DNA of 38,337 nucleotides from Chloroflexota bacterium (GCA_003152995.1 PMBR01000130.1:7376-45712); one strand, 5' to 3'. Counted from the first letter of the stretch, positions 7,829 through 16,716 are shown. Translations and numbers: made by a program. Notes: generated by a model not told the origin, from the letters alone.

Positions 7829-9241
7829 TCATGGGGCCGCCTCCGCGCGCACGCCGGCCAGCACTTCCAGAGCGGTGCGGGCCCGGTCCTGCCACCGGTT
7901 TGCAGCCGCATGCTCGAGTCGGGCCTGACGCGATCCGTCGAGGTGTCCGTCGAGGGCTTCCATCGCGGCCGCCGCAAAGCCAACGGGGTCATCCGCCACC
8001 ACGGCCAGGTCCGGCGGCCAACCGTCTGCCGGCGGAACGGACGTCGAGACGACCGGCACGCCGGCGGCGATCGCATCCCAGGCTTTCATCGCATCCTGGG
8101 AACGCGTGTAGTCGTCGGCGGTATGTGGGACCACAAGTGCACGAGCCCCCGCCACGAACGCCCGAGCCTGGGCCGCCGGCAGTGGACCCACCATGCGAAC
8201 GGAGGAGTGGCCGGCCAGCGCCGCCCACCCGGCCGGCTCGCGCTCCACCGGACCGGCAATGCGCAACGTGGCGCCCTGATGTGCCGCGCCGGCCAGGGCA
8301 TCGGCGACCGCCAGCGCAAGCCGGACGTCGAAGCGCTCGTGGATTCGCCCGACGTAGGCCAGGTACGGCTCGGCCGCGGGGGCGCCCGGGCTCACGTCGG
8401 CGCAGGCGTTCGGGAGCAGGACGGCATGACGCGCGCCCATGGCTGAGAGTCGATCGCGCATGAGCCGTGTGTTGGCGAACACGACGTCGGCGCCTTTGGC
8501 CGCGGCCGAGTACCCGCGCCGCACGGCGTCCAGCCTGCGCCGACCTCTGACGAGCGGCGACAGATCCCAGGCGTCATAGGCGTCGAAGGCCGTGACGAGG
8601 CCGGACACGCCATCGAGCCTTTCGAAGACGCGCGCCGACTTTGGGTCGGCCACCCACAGCACCGTCGGGCCGGAGGTGGCCGCCTCCGCGACGAGGCGCG
8701 CCAGGAAGCCGCTCTCCATTGCACCGTATGGCCAGGGGTGCTCGACCAGCGTGACTCGTGTTCGCGCGACCGAGGCCGCCGTGCCGGTCCCGCGCTCGTT
8801 CGCTCCATCGGCGGCCGGATCGGGCCCGTCCGGTTTCAGTGGCGCCGCGAGGCCAAACCAGGGACCGAACCTTGTCAGCCGCTCGCCGCGCCTCGGAATG
8901 GCCGCCATCGCCCGAACGGCCAGGTCCGGCCGGAGCCGGTTCACCACGGTGACCGCGTCGAAGGCGCCGCTATCGATGAACTGCCGGAGAAGTGCGGCCG
9001 GCCGAGTCGGGATGTCGCTTCCAGAGCGAGCCCGGTGAGGCGAGACGAAGATCAGCGAGCGATCAGGCAAGACTCCGTAGTCCGAGATCCCTACGGCGTG
9101 CGCAACCAGGATGGTCGACGCTACGAGGACGCCGCGAGAGGCGACGAACGCGACGGCCTGGGCGCTCAGGTTCCTGGTCGGGCGTTCGGCCGCGAACCAG
9201 TTGGGGTGAGTGGGGTCGCCGCCCGGTGTGGTCGCCGTCAC
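7829..9241 (-). CDS. GT4-type glycosyltransferase with flippase-like N-terminal extension (chimera)
   Basis: One open frame of 470 residues with two unlike parts. Residues 22-57 (from RNLSAQAVAF to GISDYGVL) form a hydrophobic helix followed by a YG motif and look like the first membrane segment of a Wzx-type flippase. From about residue 58 (PDRSLIFVSPHRARSGSD) the protein is a soluble GT-B glycosyltransferase: VLWVADPKSARVFERLDG, AFDAYDAWDL, GADVVFANTRLMRDRL, YLAYVGRIHERFDVRLAL, and the C-terminal donor pocket YTRSQDAMKAWDAIAAGVPVVST. GTG 9241 overlaps the polymerase stop as GTGA, which is why I chose it. TTG 9070 (codon 58) would give the bare transferase but has GGAG only two bases away. 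Either the gene arose by deletion fusing a flippase 5' end to a transferase, or the helix serves as a membrane anchor. Confidence 0.75.
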   Translation of the reverse strand: MTATTPGGDPTHPNWFAAERPTRNLSAQAVAFVASRGVLVASTILVAHAVGISDYGVLPDRSLIFVSPHRARSGSDIPTRPAALLRQFIDSGAFDAVTVVNRLRPDLAVRAMAAIPRRGERLTRFGPWFGLAAPLKPDGPDPAADGANERGTGTAASVARTRVTLVEHPWPYGAMESGFLARLVAEAATSGPTVLWVADPKSARVFERLDGVSGLVTAFDAYDAWDLSPLVRGRRRLDAVRRGYSAAAKGADVVFANTRLMRDRLSAMGARHAVLLPNACADVSPGAPAAEPYLAYVGRIHERFDVRLALAVADALAGAAHQGATLRIAGPVEREPAGWAALAGHSSVRMVGPLPAAQARAFVAGARALVVPHTADDYTRSQDAMKAWDAIAAGVPVVSTSVPPADGWPPDLAVVADDPVGFAAAAMEALDGHLDGSRQARLEHAAANRWQDRARTALEVLAGVRAEAAP

Positions 9242-10707
9242 CGCAGACGCTGAGTCGCCGTTCGCAGCAGCGGCAGGCCGGCTGCGGCGAAGACCAGGAT
9301 GGCGGCACCGATCATCGGGAAGACGCTGGCTACGGACAGGCCGCCCAGGTTGGCGTTGACGACGGCGATGATCGCGTATGCGTACAGCGCCCACCATGCG
9401 GGGTCGTTGCGGACCAGAGCGCAACGGTACAGCCACGTGAGGACGAAGCCGAGGATCAGCGGCACGAAGAACCACCCGGGCGGCCCGAAGTTGGCGTACG
9501 ACTCTCCCAGGAGGCTGGGCACGGTTCCGCCGCCGGCGTAGACCTGACCGAGAGCGGTCTTGATGTCCTGGTCGAAGGTCGTCTGGTGCCCCGGCATCGT
9601 CGTCAGCAGAGGCTGGATGTATGTATAGCCGAGTCGCCACGACAGGTGCGCCGGCACGGCCGCCATCGTGAGATTGGTGTTCTGGACGGGGACGATCAGG
9701 TAGGCGCGCAGGGCCAGCTCCGTCAGGCCCACATAGTCGTGCACTTGCACCGCCCGCTTGATGTCGGGGTTGTTCCATGTCTCGGGGCTGTGCTCGAAGC
9801 GGTAGGCGCCGACCAAACCCGCGGCCACGATCACCACTGCCACTATCCCGGCCAGGCCGACCAGCAAGCGAGGGGTCACTCGGCGAATGCCCCAAACGAG
9901 AAGTCCCGCGAGCACGGAGACCTCGACCACGAGGAAGGCGTTGGATCGATTTGCCGTCGCGAGTTGGAGACAGGCTGTCGCCAGGACGGCTGCTCCTGAA
10001 GCCGCCAGCCAGCGCCACGATCTGCTCGAGACCGCCACCGCGATCAAGAGCCACGTGCCGGGCAAGGCGAGCAATGACAACACCCGCAGCGCGCTGCCGC
10101 CGCGATTCGACGCCTCAACTCGCCCCTGCTCAACCGATGACATGAAGAGTGGCACGCCGCCGATGCGGACCAGGTAGAGGACGATCGCTACGAGGCCGAC
10201 GATTACCAGGGCGACGGCCAGGGTCAGCAGGAATCGGTCGACGGTCCGAGTCGAGGGAGCATCGGCGGGCTGGAGCTCCGTGGCCGAATCGCTCCGGCTC
10301 CATGCGATGCCTATGCCGGCGAGCATGCCGAGAACGGCCAGAACCACGCCAGCCAGTATCGCGACTCCGTGCACTGGACCGGGCAAGCCGTACACGACGA
10401 AGCCTGCGCCGTAGAAAAGGATGAGCCCGGCAACCGCTGCCACAGCGGGCGATGCGAAGGCGAGTCTTCGACCGGCGAAGGCGTCCCGGTATGCGGCCGC
10501 CATTCCGCGCGTTATGGCCGTGGCGAAGACCCGGAGCCCCCCCCGTTTTGGCAGGCTATCTCCAGCGTTCGGCTCGGTCGTGCCTGCGCCCGGTCGGGGC
10601 AGGCCTTCTCGTTCGTCCCCGATGATCTCGGACCTCCTCATTGCGGCGCGAAGGCACAGGGTACGGGCAGAAGTGGGAGCAGGCCTGGCGGAGTCCATGT
10701 CGTGCAT
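9238..10707 (-). CDS. O-antigen/EPS polymerase (Wzy-like, oligosaccharide repeat unit polymerase)
   Basis: A multi-pass membrane protein of up to 489 residues with about 11-12 hydrophobic segments. A large extracytoplasmic loop follows GAYRFEHSPETWNN, and the C-terminal signature GESYANFGPPGWFFVPLILGF is typical of oligosaccharide repeat unit polymerases. These enzymes join flipped repeat units block-wise on the outer face of the membrane. It is the first gene of the seven-gene minus-strand operon and overlaps the next gene by four bases (GTGA). The start is uncertain. ATG 10707, ATG 10695 and ATG 10641 are in frame; the last has TACCCT 17 bases upstream, and the residues before it carry no recognisable feature. 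The cytosolic N-terminal tail before the first membrane segment is about 80 residues or shorter, depending on the start. Confidence 0.85.
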   Translation of the reverse strand: MHDMDSARPAPTSARTLCLRAAMRRSEIIGDEREGLPRPGAGTTEPNAGDSLPKRGGLRVFATAITRGMAAAYRDAFAGRRLAFASPAVAAVAGLILFYGAGFVVYGLPGPVHGVAILAGVVLAVLGMLAGIGIAWSRSDSATELQPADAPSTRTVDRFLLTLAVALVIVGLVAIVLYLVRIGGVPLFMSSVEQGRVEASNRGGSALRVLSLLALPGTWLLIAVAVSSRSWRWLAASGAAVLATACLQLATANRSNAFLVVEVSVLAGLLVWGIRRVTPRLLVGLAGIVAVVIVAAGLVGAYRFEHSPETWNNPDIKRAVQVHDYVGLTELALRAYLIVPVQNTNLTMAAVPAHLSWRLGYTYIQPLLTTMPGHQTTFDQDIKTALGQVYAGGGTVPSLLGESYANFGPPGWFFVPLILGFVLTWLYRCALVRNDPAWWALYAYAIIAVVNANLGGLSVASVFPMIGAAILVFAAAGLPLLRTATQRLR

Positions 10708-10917
10708 GGATCTGCCCCGCGGATGGTGACGTATCCCATGGCGGCTGATTCGACTGTGCCTTGCCCCCGATCCACCGCAATACGGTAGCAGAGCCTCGCC
10801 GGGCGTTCATTTCAGGTCAGGTAGCCAGATCGTCCGCGGGTCCGTTGCCAGAGGCCTGGCTCGATTGCGCCAGGGTTGCCCGGCCCATCGCCGACGAGTT
10901 GGCGGACGTTTTACCTA

Positions 10918-10946
10918 TTGAGCCGGTGCGCTGCGGCGCCTACGGT
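10918..10946 (+). promoter_or_regulatory. promoter of glycoside hydrolase gene
   Basis: TTGAGC (10918-10923) and TACGGT (10941-10946) are separated by exactly 17 bases. This is the best -35/-10 pair I found in the window. Transcription would start near 10954, giving a leader of about 28 bases with GGAGG at 10970-10974 ahead of TTG 10982. Confidence 0.5.
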
Positions 10947-10981
10947 CAGATCGACATCCCGTGGGTTTCGGAGGCTTTGCA

Positions 10982-13849
10982 TTGCTGGATCCCCGTCGTC
11001 CCAGCGCACTCAAGGGGGGGCGCCGCTGGGTTCTTGTGGCCGCACTACTTGGTTTGCTATTGCCGGCAATTCCGGCGGTCGCGCTCCCCGTCGCCGCGGC
11101 CAGCACCCAGACCGCGGTGATGGACAACTTCGACGTCGCCAGCCCGACGTGGTATGTCAAGAGCGGCCCGGGGACGGTTGCCCAGTCCGGCAATACCGCG
11201 CTCGCTCTGTCTTACAACTTCGCCTCGGCCGGCCAGATCATCGTCGCGCCCAAGCTGACTCGCCCCGACCTGCCGGGTCTTCCTCGACGCGTCTGCGTCG
11301 ATGTCGACGGTGATGGCAGCTGGAACGTCGTCGACATGCAGCTGCGCGACTCGACCGGTGAGATCTTTCACTATCGCCTGGGCAACTTGAGCTTCACCGG
11401 CTGGAGCACGCTCTGCGTACGTCCGGGCACGGACGCGCCGGCGGCGACGATCGGCGGCAACGTCGACGGCGTGGTGGATCTTCCGTTGGCCATATTCGGC
11501 CTCGTATTGGACAAGAACCCAGGCGGAAAGGCTGTGACCGGCCGGGTCCTCTTCGACGACCTGCGAGTCGAATACGAGGCATGGACGCCGCTCAGCTCCG
11601 CCGCGGCCGTTTTCGTCCCCAGCGCCGGTCAGACCACGACCCTCCGCCTTGGCCTCCAGGAGGCCGCAACGTTCGTCGCCACTCTGACCGACGAGGCCGG
11701 ACGAACTCGGACCTGGAACGGGACCACGAGCGGGGGTGGGGCGCAGCAGTCGCTGGCGTGGAACGGGACCGACTCCGCCGGCACCGCCATGAGCGGGTCC
11801 GTTCGAGCTCGGCTGAAGATCACGCGCAGCGGCGTGTCCCAGACGGTAGGCGTGCCGTATCTCGCGGGGCTGCCCGCCAGATACGAGCCGGCCAGCCCCG
11901 GTTCGATCGTCGGGATCAACTCCTACGTCGACACGATCAACACCAGCGAGCGATCGTCGGCCGAGACGCAGGTTCGATTGATGGAGTCGGCCTACGTCCG
12001 CCAAGCCCGCGAGGAGTTCGACTGGCATCTGATCGAGCCCAGGCAGGGCTGGTTCGAGTGGGCCAAGTTCGACCAGGCGGTCGAGATCATGCAAGCTCAC
12101 AACATCGCCGTCCTGGGCAAGCTCCTCTCTCCGCCGTCCTGGGCCAGCTCGGCGCCTTCTGGGTCGGGGTCATCGCTTCTGGGTTGCTACCCGCCGAGCA
12201 ACACCGCCGACTATGCCGCCTACGCCCGAGCAGTTGTGCATCGTTACAAGGACAGGGTGCACGTGTGGCAAGTCTGGAACGAGGAGAACTGGGCCTCGGC
12301 CTGGTGCCCTGCACCGAACGCGACCGCGTACACGGCCCTGCTCAAGGCGGCCTACGCGGCCATCAAGGCTGAAGACCCGACCGCGACCGTGTTGATCGGT
12401 GGCCTGGCGGCCTCCGACCGCACCTTCCTCGACAAGATTCGGGCTGCCGGCGGGTGGAACTCGTTCGACGCTGTCGCGATCCACACCTACGTCAACGGAG
12501 CGCCCGAAGTTAGCATAGCCGGACAGTGGTTGGACGAGATGCGGGCCTACGTCGACTCCGTTGGCCGCAAGCCCATCTACATCACCGAGTTCTCATGGTC
12601 GACGTCCACCGGATCGGGCGTGAGCCTGGCGGCCCAGGCCGAGTACCTGTCGCGGTTCTATCTGATGGCCGCCAAGGCGGGCATCGCCGGCGTCTTCTGG
12701 TTCCAGTTCCAGGCCCACAGTCCGAGCGCCAGCTCGGTGGACGACAACTACGCCGTCGTCAACTACGACGGCACGACGCGGCCGGCGTACGCGGCCCTGC
12801 GTAGGGTCGGTGAGGCGCTCGACCAGGGAAGCGTCCTCGGAGACGCAGACCCGAACGCAGCCACGCGCCAGGTCGCCGACAAGATGGCCTCGACCAGCGG
12901 TTGGACGGCCATGCCTCTGGGGGGCGGTTCCGCCAAGATTTCGACTTCGACATCGGTCGGCCACGGCGACTCCTCGTCGATGGCGGTGGGCTACTCCTTC
13001 ACGTCGTCTTCGACTGGAGTAGAACTCCGGCGCAATCTGACACTGCCGGGCAAGCCCACATCGGTTGCCCTATGGGTTCTCGGCGACGACTCCGCCAGTC
13101 CGGTACACATCAAAGTCACTGATGCCACGGGCGAGACATTCCAGGCCCGGGTGGGCAGTCTCCAGCCAGGCTGGCAGCGACTCGTGTTTCAGTTTGACAA
13201 GGCTTCCTTAAGCGGGGCGCACAGCGGCGGTGATGGCGACGGCGTGATCGACTATCCGGTCAGCCTGACGTCGGTGTTCATCTACCGCGGCAACCTGGGT
13301 CACCTGAGTGGCACGGCCTACCTCGACGATGTACAGGTCGAGAGCGGGCTCTCGGTGAGGGGGTTGGCCGTGAGTCGTCGCGGGGGCGTAGAGCAGATCC
13401 TCTACACGCTGTCGTCTCCGGCGAAGCAGATCGTGCCGACAACCGAACCCAGCTGGATCGCCGACGGCTCGACGACGACTGCCGTCTCGGCATCCGGCGG
13501 GGTCGTGAGCACGAGCCTGTCGGGCCTGCCTGTCAACATCCTCAGTTCGCCGGCCCTGACCGCACCGAGTGTCCTGATCCACGCCAACGGCACCCGGACG
13601 GCCACGGCCGTTCGCTGGCCGGCGGGGGACGGCGGGAGCTACACCCTGCAGATTCTCGACAAGAACGGGAGGCTCCTGACCACCTTGCCCCGCGTGTACG
13701 TTTCCGCCGGCATCGCGTCGGCGTCCTGGGATGGCTCGATCGGCGGCAAGGCAGTGGCAGTCGGCTCCTACAAGCTGATCGTGGTCCTGACCGGCGTCGA
13801 CGGTCGCGTCACCAAGCTTGGCAAGTCGGTCACCGTCGCCGCTGGGTAG
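10982..13849 (+). CDS. secreted multidomain glycoside hydrolase (clan GH-A, GH39/PslG-like) with flanking jelly-roll and FlgD-like modules
   Basis: A 955-residue exported protein. Residues 1-40 form a signal peptide (Arg-rich start, WVLVAALLGLLLPAIPAVA core, AAA site). Then come a jelly-roll-like module (about 45-200), a FlgD-like Ig module (210-285, LAWNGTDSAGTAMSG) and a TIM-barrel hydrolase (about 295-625). A second jelly-roll module (630-790) and a second FlgD-like module (about 850-955, ASWDGSIGGKAVAVGSY) follow. In the barrel, WNEEN places the acid/base at Glu434 and ITEFSW the nucleophile at Glu536, the clan GH-A pattern. The PslG group of GH39 cleaves exopolysaccharide in its own biosynthesis locus, which fits this context (inference). 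TTG 10982 is preferred over GTG 10961 because GGAGG lies seven bases upstream. It is divergent from the polymerase operon. Confidence 0.85.
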   Translation: MLDPRRPSALKGGRRWVLVAALLGLLLPAIPAVALPVAAASTQTAVMDNFDVASPTWYVKSGPGTVAQSGNTALALSYNFASAGQIIVAPKLTRPDLPGLPRRVCVDVDGDGSWNVVDMQLRDSTGEIFHYRLGNLSFTGWSTLCVRPGTDAPAATIGGNVDGVVDLPLAIFGLVLDKNPGGKAVTGRVLFDDLRVEYEAWTPLSSAAAVFVPSAGQTTTLRLGLQEAATFVATLTDEAGRTRTWNGTTSGGGAQQSLAWNGTDSAGTAMSGSVRARLKITRSGVSQTVGVPYLAGLPARYEPASPGSIVGINSYVDTINTSERSSAETQVRLMESAYVRQAREEFDWHLIEPRQGWFEWAKFDQAVEIMQAHNIAVLGKLLSPPSWASSAPSGSGSSLLGCYPPSNTADYAAYARAVVHRYKDRVHVWQVWNEENWASAWCPAPNATAYTALLKAAYAAIKAEDPTATVLIGGLAASDRTFLDKIRAAGGWNSFDAVAIHTYVNGAPEVSIAGQWLDEMRAYVDSVGRKPIYITEFSWSTSTGSGVSLAAQAEYLSRFYLMAAKAGIAGVFWFQFQAHSPSASSVDDNYAVVNYDGTTRPAYAALRRVGEALDQGSVLGDADPNAATRQVADKMASTSGWTAMPLGGGSAKISTSTSVGHGDSSSMAVGYSFTSSSTGVELRRNLTLPGKPTSVALWVLGDDSASPVHIKVTDATGETFQARVGSLQPGWQRLVFQFDKASLSGAHSGGDGDGVIDYPVSLTSVFIYRGNLGHLSGTAYLDDVQVESGLSVRGLAVSRRGGVEQILYTLSSPAKQIVPTTEPSWIADGSTTTAVSASGGVVSTSLSGLPVNILSSPALTAPSVLIHANGTRTATAVRWPAGDGGSYTLQILDKNGRLLTTLPRVYVSAGIASASWDGSIGGKAVAVGSYKLIVVLTGVDGRVTKLGKSVTVAAG

Positions 13850-13852
13850 CAT

Positions 13853-13879
13853 GCCGGCGCGTCCTGAGGGACGCCCGGC
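13853..13879 (+). terminator. hairpin after glycoside hydrolase gene
   Basis: GCCGGCGCGTCC and GGACGCCCGGC form an 11-bp stem with one bulged base and a four-base TGAG loop, three bases after the stop codon. No T-tract follows. It is probably the 3' end of the hydrolase transcript, because a separate promoter box precedes the next gene. Confidence 0.55.
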
Positions 13880-14011
13880 AATCTGAGCCCTTCGTACCCC
13901 GGCTTCGGCGGCCAGTTCCGCCGACCGGCCACACGTGAGGCGTCGCGTGGAATAGCGGCCCGCGTGTCCGTGTGTCTTCGCGCGCGTTCGCTGCGCCTTC
14001 GGCGTCTCCCG

Positions 14012-14017
14012 TACAAT
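14012..14017 (+). promoter_or_regulatory. -10 box for O-antigen-ligase-type gene
   Basis: TACAAT lies 38 bases before the preferred TTG start at 14056. Transcription would begin near 14025, giving a short leader that contains AAGAGG (14045-14050). It falls inside the longer open frame beginning at 13972 and argues against that start. Confidence 0.45.
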
Positions 14018-14055
14018 GCACGCTGGTTGGCCCACCCGCCCGGCAAGAGGACCCA

Positions 14056-15504
14056 TTGATCGTCATCCTCGTCGCGATCGCAGTCTGCCTGCTGCTGCTG
14101 GGTATCTGGTCCGCACTCCATCCGTATGACGCCCTCATTCTCCTGCTCGGCCTGCTCGTATTCCACAGCGGCGCGGTGCACGTGCTGCAGAACGTCTTTC
14201 AGATGGACAGCCGGCTGCTCCTCCTCCTGAGCTCCTGGAAGGAGGTCGTGATCGCCGGTGTGGTCGTGGCGGCGCTCGTTCGGTTTCGGCGACGACCCTT
14301 TCGCCCCGATTTCATCGCCCTCGTGGTCATCGCGTTCCTGGGCCTGATCGGAATCCGTGTCGCACTGGACATGGTCGCCCGGGTGGGGTTGTCCGACGAA
14401 CTGCTCGGGGCGCGCAATGCGAGTGAGTTCGCGATCCTGTTCCTGGCAGTGACGATCCTCGCGCCCGACGTGGCGTGGCTGCGCCGGGCGAGCTGGGTGC
14501 TCGTGCCGCTGGTGCTGCTGGCCGCCGAGGTGGGCATCGTCCAGCTACTGTTTGGCTTCCGGTTCTACAACGTCCTGTATCACGCTCCCGGCGAGGTCCT
14601 GACATCCGCGTTCTCGGCCAAGTTCGGCGGGCTCATCGTCCCGCGAGCGGTGGGGACCTACACGGCTCCAAACGAGTTCGGTCTTGGGCTCGTGATCTAC
14701 CTCGTGGCGATCTTGTTGCCACTGGCTTTCACTCGTCTCAATTCCGCGACTCGAACTCTTCTGGCAGTCGCCGCGACCCTCGCGTGCCTGGCCCTGGCGC
14801 TTACATACTCCCGAAGCGCCTGGCTTGGCGTCGCACTGGCCGTGCCGGTGGTAGCCCTCCTGCTCAGACGTCCAATCGCCCGGTGGGTCGACGCGCACCG
14901 CAGGCGCGGCATGGCTCACATGCGAATGATGACCATGTGTTTGGCCGCCATCGTCGTGCTGGTCGGCGGCGTCTTCGTGGTATCCGGAGGATTTCGTTTC
15001 CTTGTGACCACGCTGACGGGCCAGGAGGCCAGCGCGGCCGGGCGACCAACTTCGCTCTCGAACGGCATCGAGGCGTTGCTGAGCCATCCGTTGGGAGGTG
15101 GGCTCACCTCCGCGGGTCCCAAGGCCAAATCCTTGAACCCGACCGCAGTACTGACTGAGAACTGGTATCTCGTTTACGGGATTCAGCTCGGTTGGCTCGC
15201 ACTCGCGGCCCTCTGCACCTTCGCAGCAGCGTGTCTGGTCTCGCTCGCGAGACGAGTCAACGCGACCCTGACCTCGATCGACGCAGTAACGGAGCGGGTG
15301 GCGTTCCAGGTTGGCGCCATAGGCGCTCTGTTGGCCGCCCTCGGCGGCGCTCTATTCATTCCCGCGCTGTTGGACCTGCCGGCATCTCTGACCGTCTGGA
15401 CGTTTGTAGCGGTAGCGCTGGTGCCTGCAACCGTCGAACCTGTAGATGCACCCACTCGACTCGATACGGCCGAGGCTCAGCCTCCTGCTGCCCCGGCAAC
15501 CTAA
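14056..15504 (+). CDS. O-antigen ligase / polymerase family membrane protein (Wzy_C type)
   Basis: A 482-residue polytopic membrane protein with about 11-12 segments beginning at once with MIVILVAIAVCLLLLGIW. The conserved extracytoplasmic region has GTYTAPNEFGLGL and the YSRSAWLGVAL segment typical of the O-antigen ligase/Wzy_C family. Near the C-terminus is HPLGGGLTSAGPKAK, followed by ENWYLVYGIQLGWLALA. Family members transfer a polyprenyl-linked glycan to an acceptor or polymerise it on the outer face. With a Wzy-type polymerase already present at 9238, this one may act as a ligase or serve a second glycan. The frame is open from GTG 13972, but I prefer TTG 14056: AAGAGG is five bases upstream, a TACAAT box lies within the extra stretch, and the 28 extra residues look random. 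It is followed 25 bases later by the repeat protein. Confidence 0.82.
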   Translation: MIVILVAIAVCLLLLGIWSALHPYDALILLLGLLVFHSGAVHVLQNVFQMDSRLLLLLSSWKEVVIAGVVVAALVRFRRRPFRPDFIALVVIAFLGLIGIRVALDMVARVGLSDELLGARNASEFAILFLAVTILAPDVAWLRRASWVLVPLVLLAAEVGIVQLLFGFRFYNVLYHAPGEVLTSAFSAKFGGLIVPRAVGTYTAPNEFGLGLVIYLVAILLPLAFTRLNSATRTLLAVAATLACLALALTYSRSAWLGVALAVPVVALLLRRPIARWVDAHRRRGMAHMRMMTMCLAAIVVLVGGVFVVSGGFRFLVTTLTGQEASAAGRPTSLSNGIEALLSHPLGGGLTSAGPKAKSLNPTAVLTENWYLVYGIQLGWLALAALCTFAAACLVSLARRVNATLTSIDAVTERVAFQVGAIGALLAALGGALFIPALLDLPASLTVWTFVAVALVPATVEPVDAPTRLDTAEAQPPAAPAT

Positions 15505-15529
15505 TGCACGACCGAAAAGGAGCCAAACG

Positions 15530-16675
15530 ATGAACGACCTGCCTCGTGGGGCGCGCTGGTCTCTGATTGCAGCGATCGTGCTCGGGCTGCTGCTGGCGGG
15601 CCTGGGCGCCGGCGCGGTCATCGGGAGTCAGGCTTCCTCCTCGACAACCGGGCCGTCCAAGGTCCGGGCGGCGACCGGCTCCAACGCTCTGGAGGTCCAC
15701 CAGACAGGGAGCGGCACGGGAATTCAAGCCGACGCGATCGGTGGCAGCGCCGCCATCTTCAGCAGCACGCAATCCGACACCACCAAGTCGATCACTGCGG
15801 GCAGTGCCTCGTACGGTGTATACGCAGCGAATGACAGCGACCTGAACGCCGGCGGGGCAGCGGTCCGGGCCCAGGGAAATCAGAACGACGGCGTCGTGGC
15901 TACTTCCGACAACGCCCAGGCGGCGGCAGTCCGGGGCCAGAACGGCACCACGAACGGCGTCGCCATCTGGGGTTCGAACCCCGGCACCGGTATCGGCGTC
16001 TTCGGTGTCGCAACTGGGTCCCCGGGCGCGCCTGGTCCGATCGTCGGCGTGGCCGGCCAGGCCGGTTCGGCCAACGGCATCGGTATCTTCGGCTTCAACC
16101 AGGCCGGCGGGCAGGCCGGCTACTTCTCGGGCGCGGTAACGGTCACGCGCGATCTCGATGTGAGAGGAGCGATCGTCGGGTACACGGCCGTGCCGGCATT
16201 CAACGGCAGCTCTCTCACCATGTCCAAGGGTGACGCGGTTTCGATTCTGGGCGTACGCCACGGCCCCAGCGGGTCGTATCTCCTCGTCGTTGGTCCGGCC
16301 TCCAGGGGACAGGCTGTGGTCGGCATCGTCGATCGCCAGGTCAAATTCACGACCGTCCCGGTGCCTGGGGCCCAAGCGAACGGCGCCGGCGCGCTGCAGG
16401 CGAGCAGCAGCAATGCGACGGTCATGACCCGTGTAAGCGACACCTCCGGCCCGGGCTCCACCTTGCTCGTGGTCACCGGCGGCATCGTCAGCGTGGTCAA
16501 TGTCAGCGCAGATACCGGACCTGTGATTCTGGGGGCTCTCCTAGTCGCCGGCGATACGCCCGGACAGCTGGTTGCGGCGGGACCGTCGCCGGCCCCCGGA
16601 ACGGTCGTCGGCTACGCGTTGCAGAGTGTCGTCAGCGGGACCACCCAGATCGCCGTCCTCGTCCAGCCGCGCTGA
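15530..16675 (+). CDS. hypothetical membrane-anchored glycine-rich repeat protein
   Basis: A 381-residue protein without a recognised enzyme family. After a short basic tail (MNDLPRGARW) there is one membrane segment (about residues 11-34), so the rest should be extracytoplasmic. Residues about 45-210 consist of degenerate Gly-rich repeats (GVYAANDS, GVVATSDN, GVAIWGSNPGTGIGVFGVATGS, GVAGQAGSANGIGIFGFNQAGG). This periodicity resembles beta-solenoid or fibre shafts in surface and tail-fibre-like proteins. The C-terminal 180 residues are rich in Val/Gly/Ser/Thr with predicted beta strands. ATG 15530 has a strong AAGGAG at 15516-15521, which overrides the longer frame starting at 15446. It follows the ligase-type gene by 25 bases and is probably co-transcribed. 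A structural or glycan-carrying surface protein is an inference from shape and place. Confidence 0.7.
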   Translation: MNDLPRGARWSLIAAIVLGLLLAGLGAGAVIGSQASSSTTGPSKVRAATGSNALEVHQTGSGTGIQADAIGGSAAIFSSTQSDTTKSITAGSASYGVYAANDSDLNAGGAAVRAQGNQNDGVVATSDNAQAAAVRGQNGTTNGVAIWGSNPGTGIGVFGVATGSPGAPGPIVGVAGQAGSANGIGIFGFNQAGGQAGYFSGAVTVTRDLDVRGAIVGYTAVPAFNGSSLTMSKGDAVSILGVRHGPSGSYLLVVGPASRGQAVVGIVDRQVKFTTVPVPGAQANGAGALQASSSNATVMTRVSDTSGPGSTLLVVTGGIVSVVNVSADTGPVILGALLVAGDTPGQLVAAGPSPAPGTVVGYALQSVVSGTTQIAVLVQPR

Positions 16676-16703
16676 GTCGGAGCGGGCGTCACGGGCGGTC
16701 CTG

Positions 16704-16709
16704 TATCTT
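16704..16709 (+). promoter_or_regulatory. -10 box, leaderless start of UDP-glucose dehydrogenase gene
   Basis: TATCTT is followed by exactly seven bases and then ATG 16717, placing the predicted transcription start on the A of the start codon. No Shine-Dalgarno sequence precedes this gene, in keeping with leaderless translation. Confidence 0.45.
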
Positions 16710-16716
16710 ACGATCC

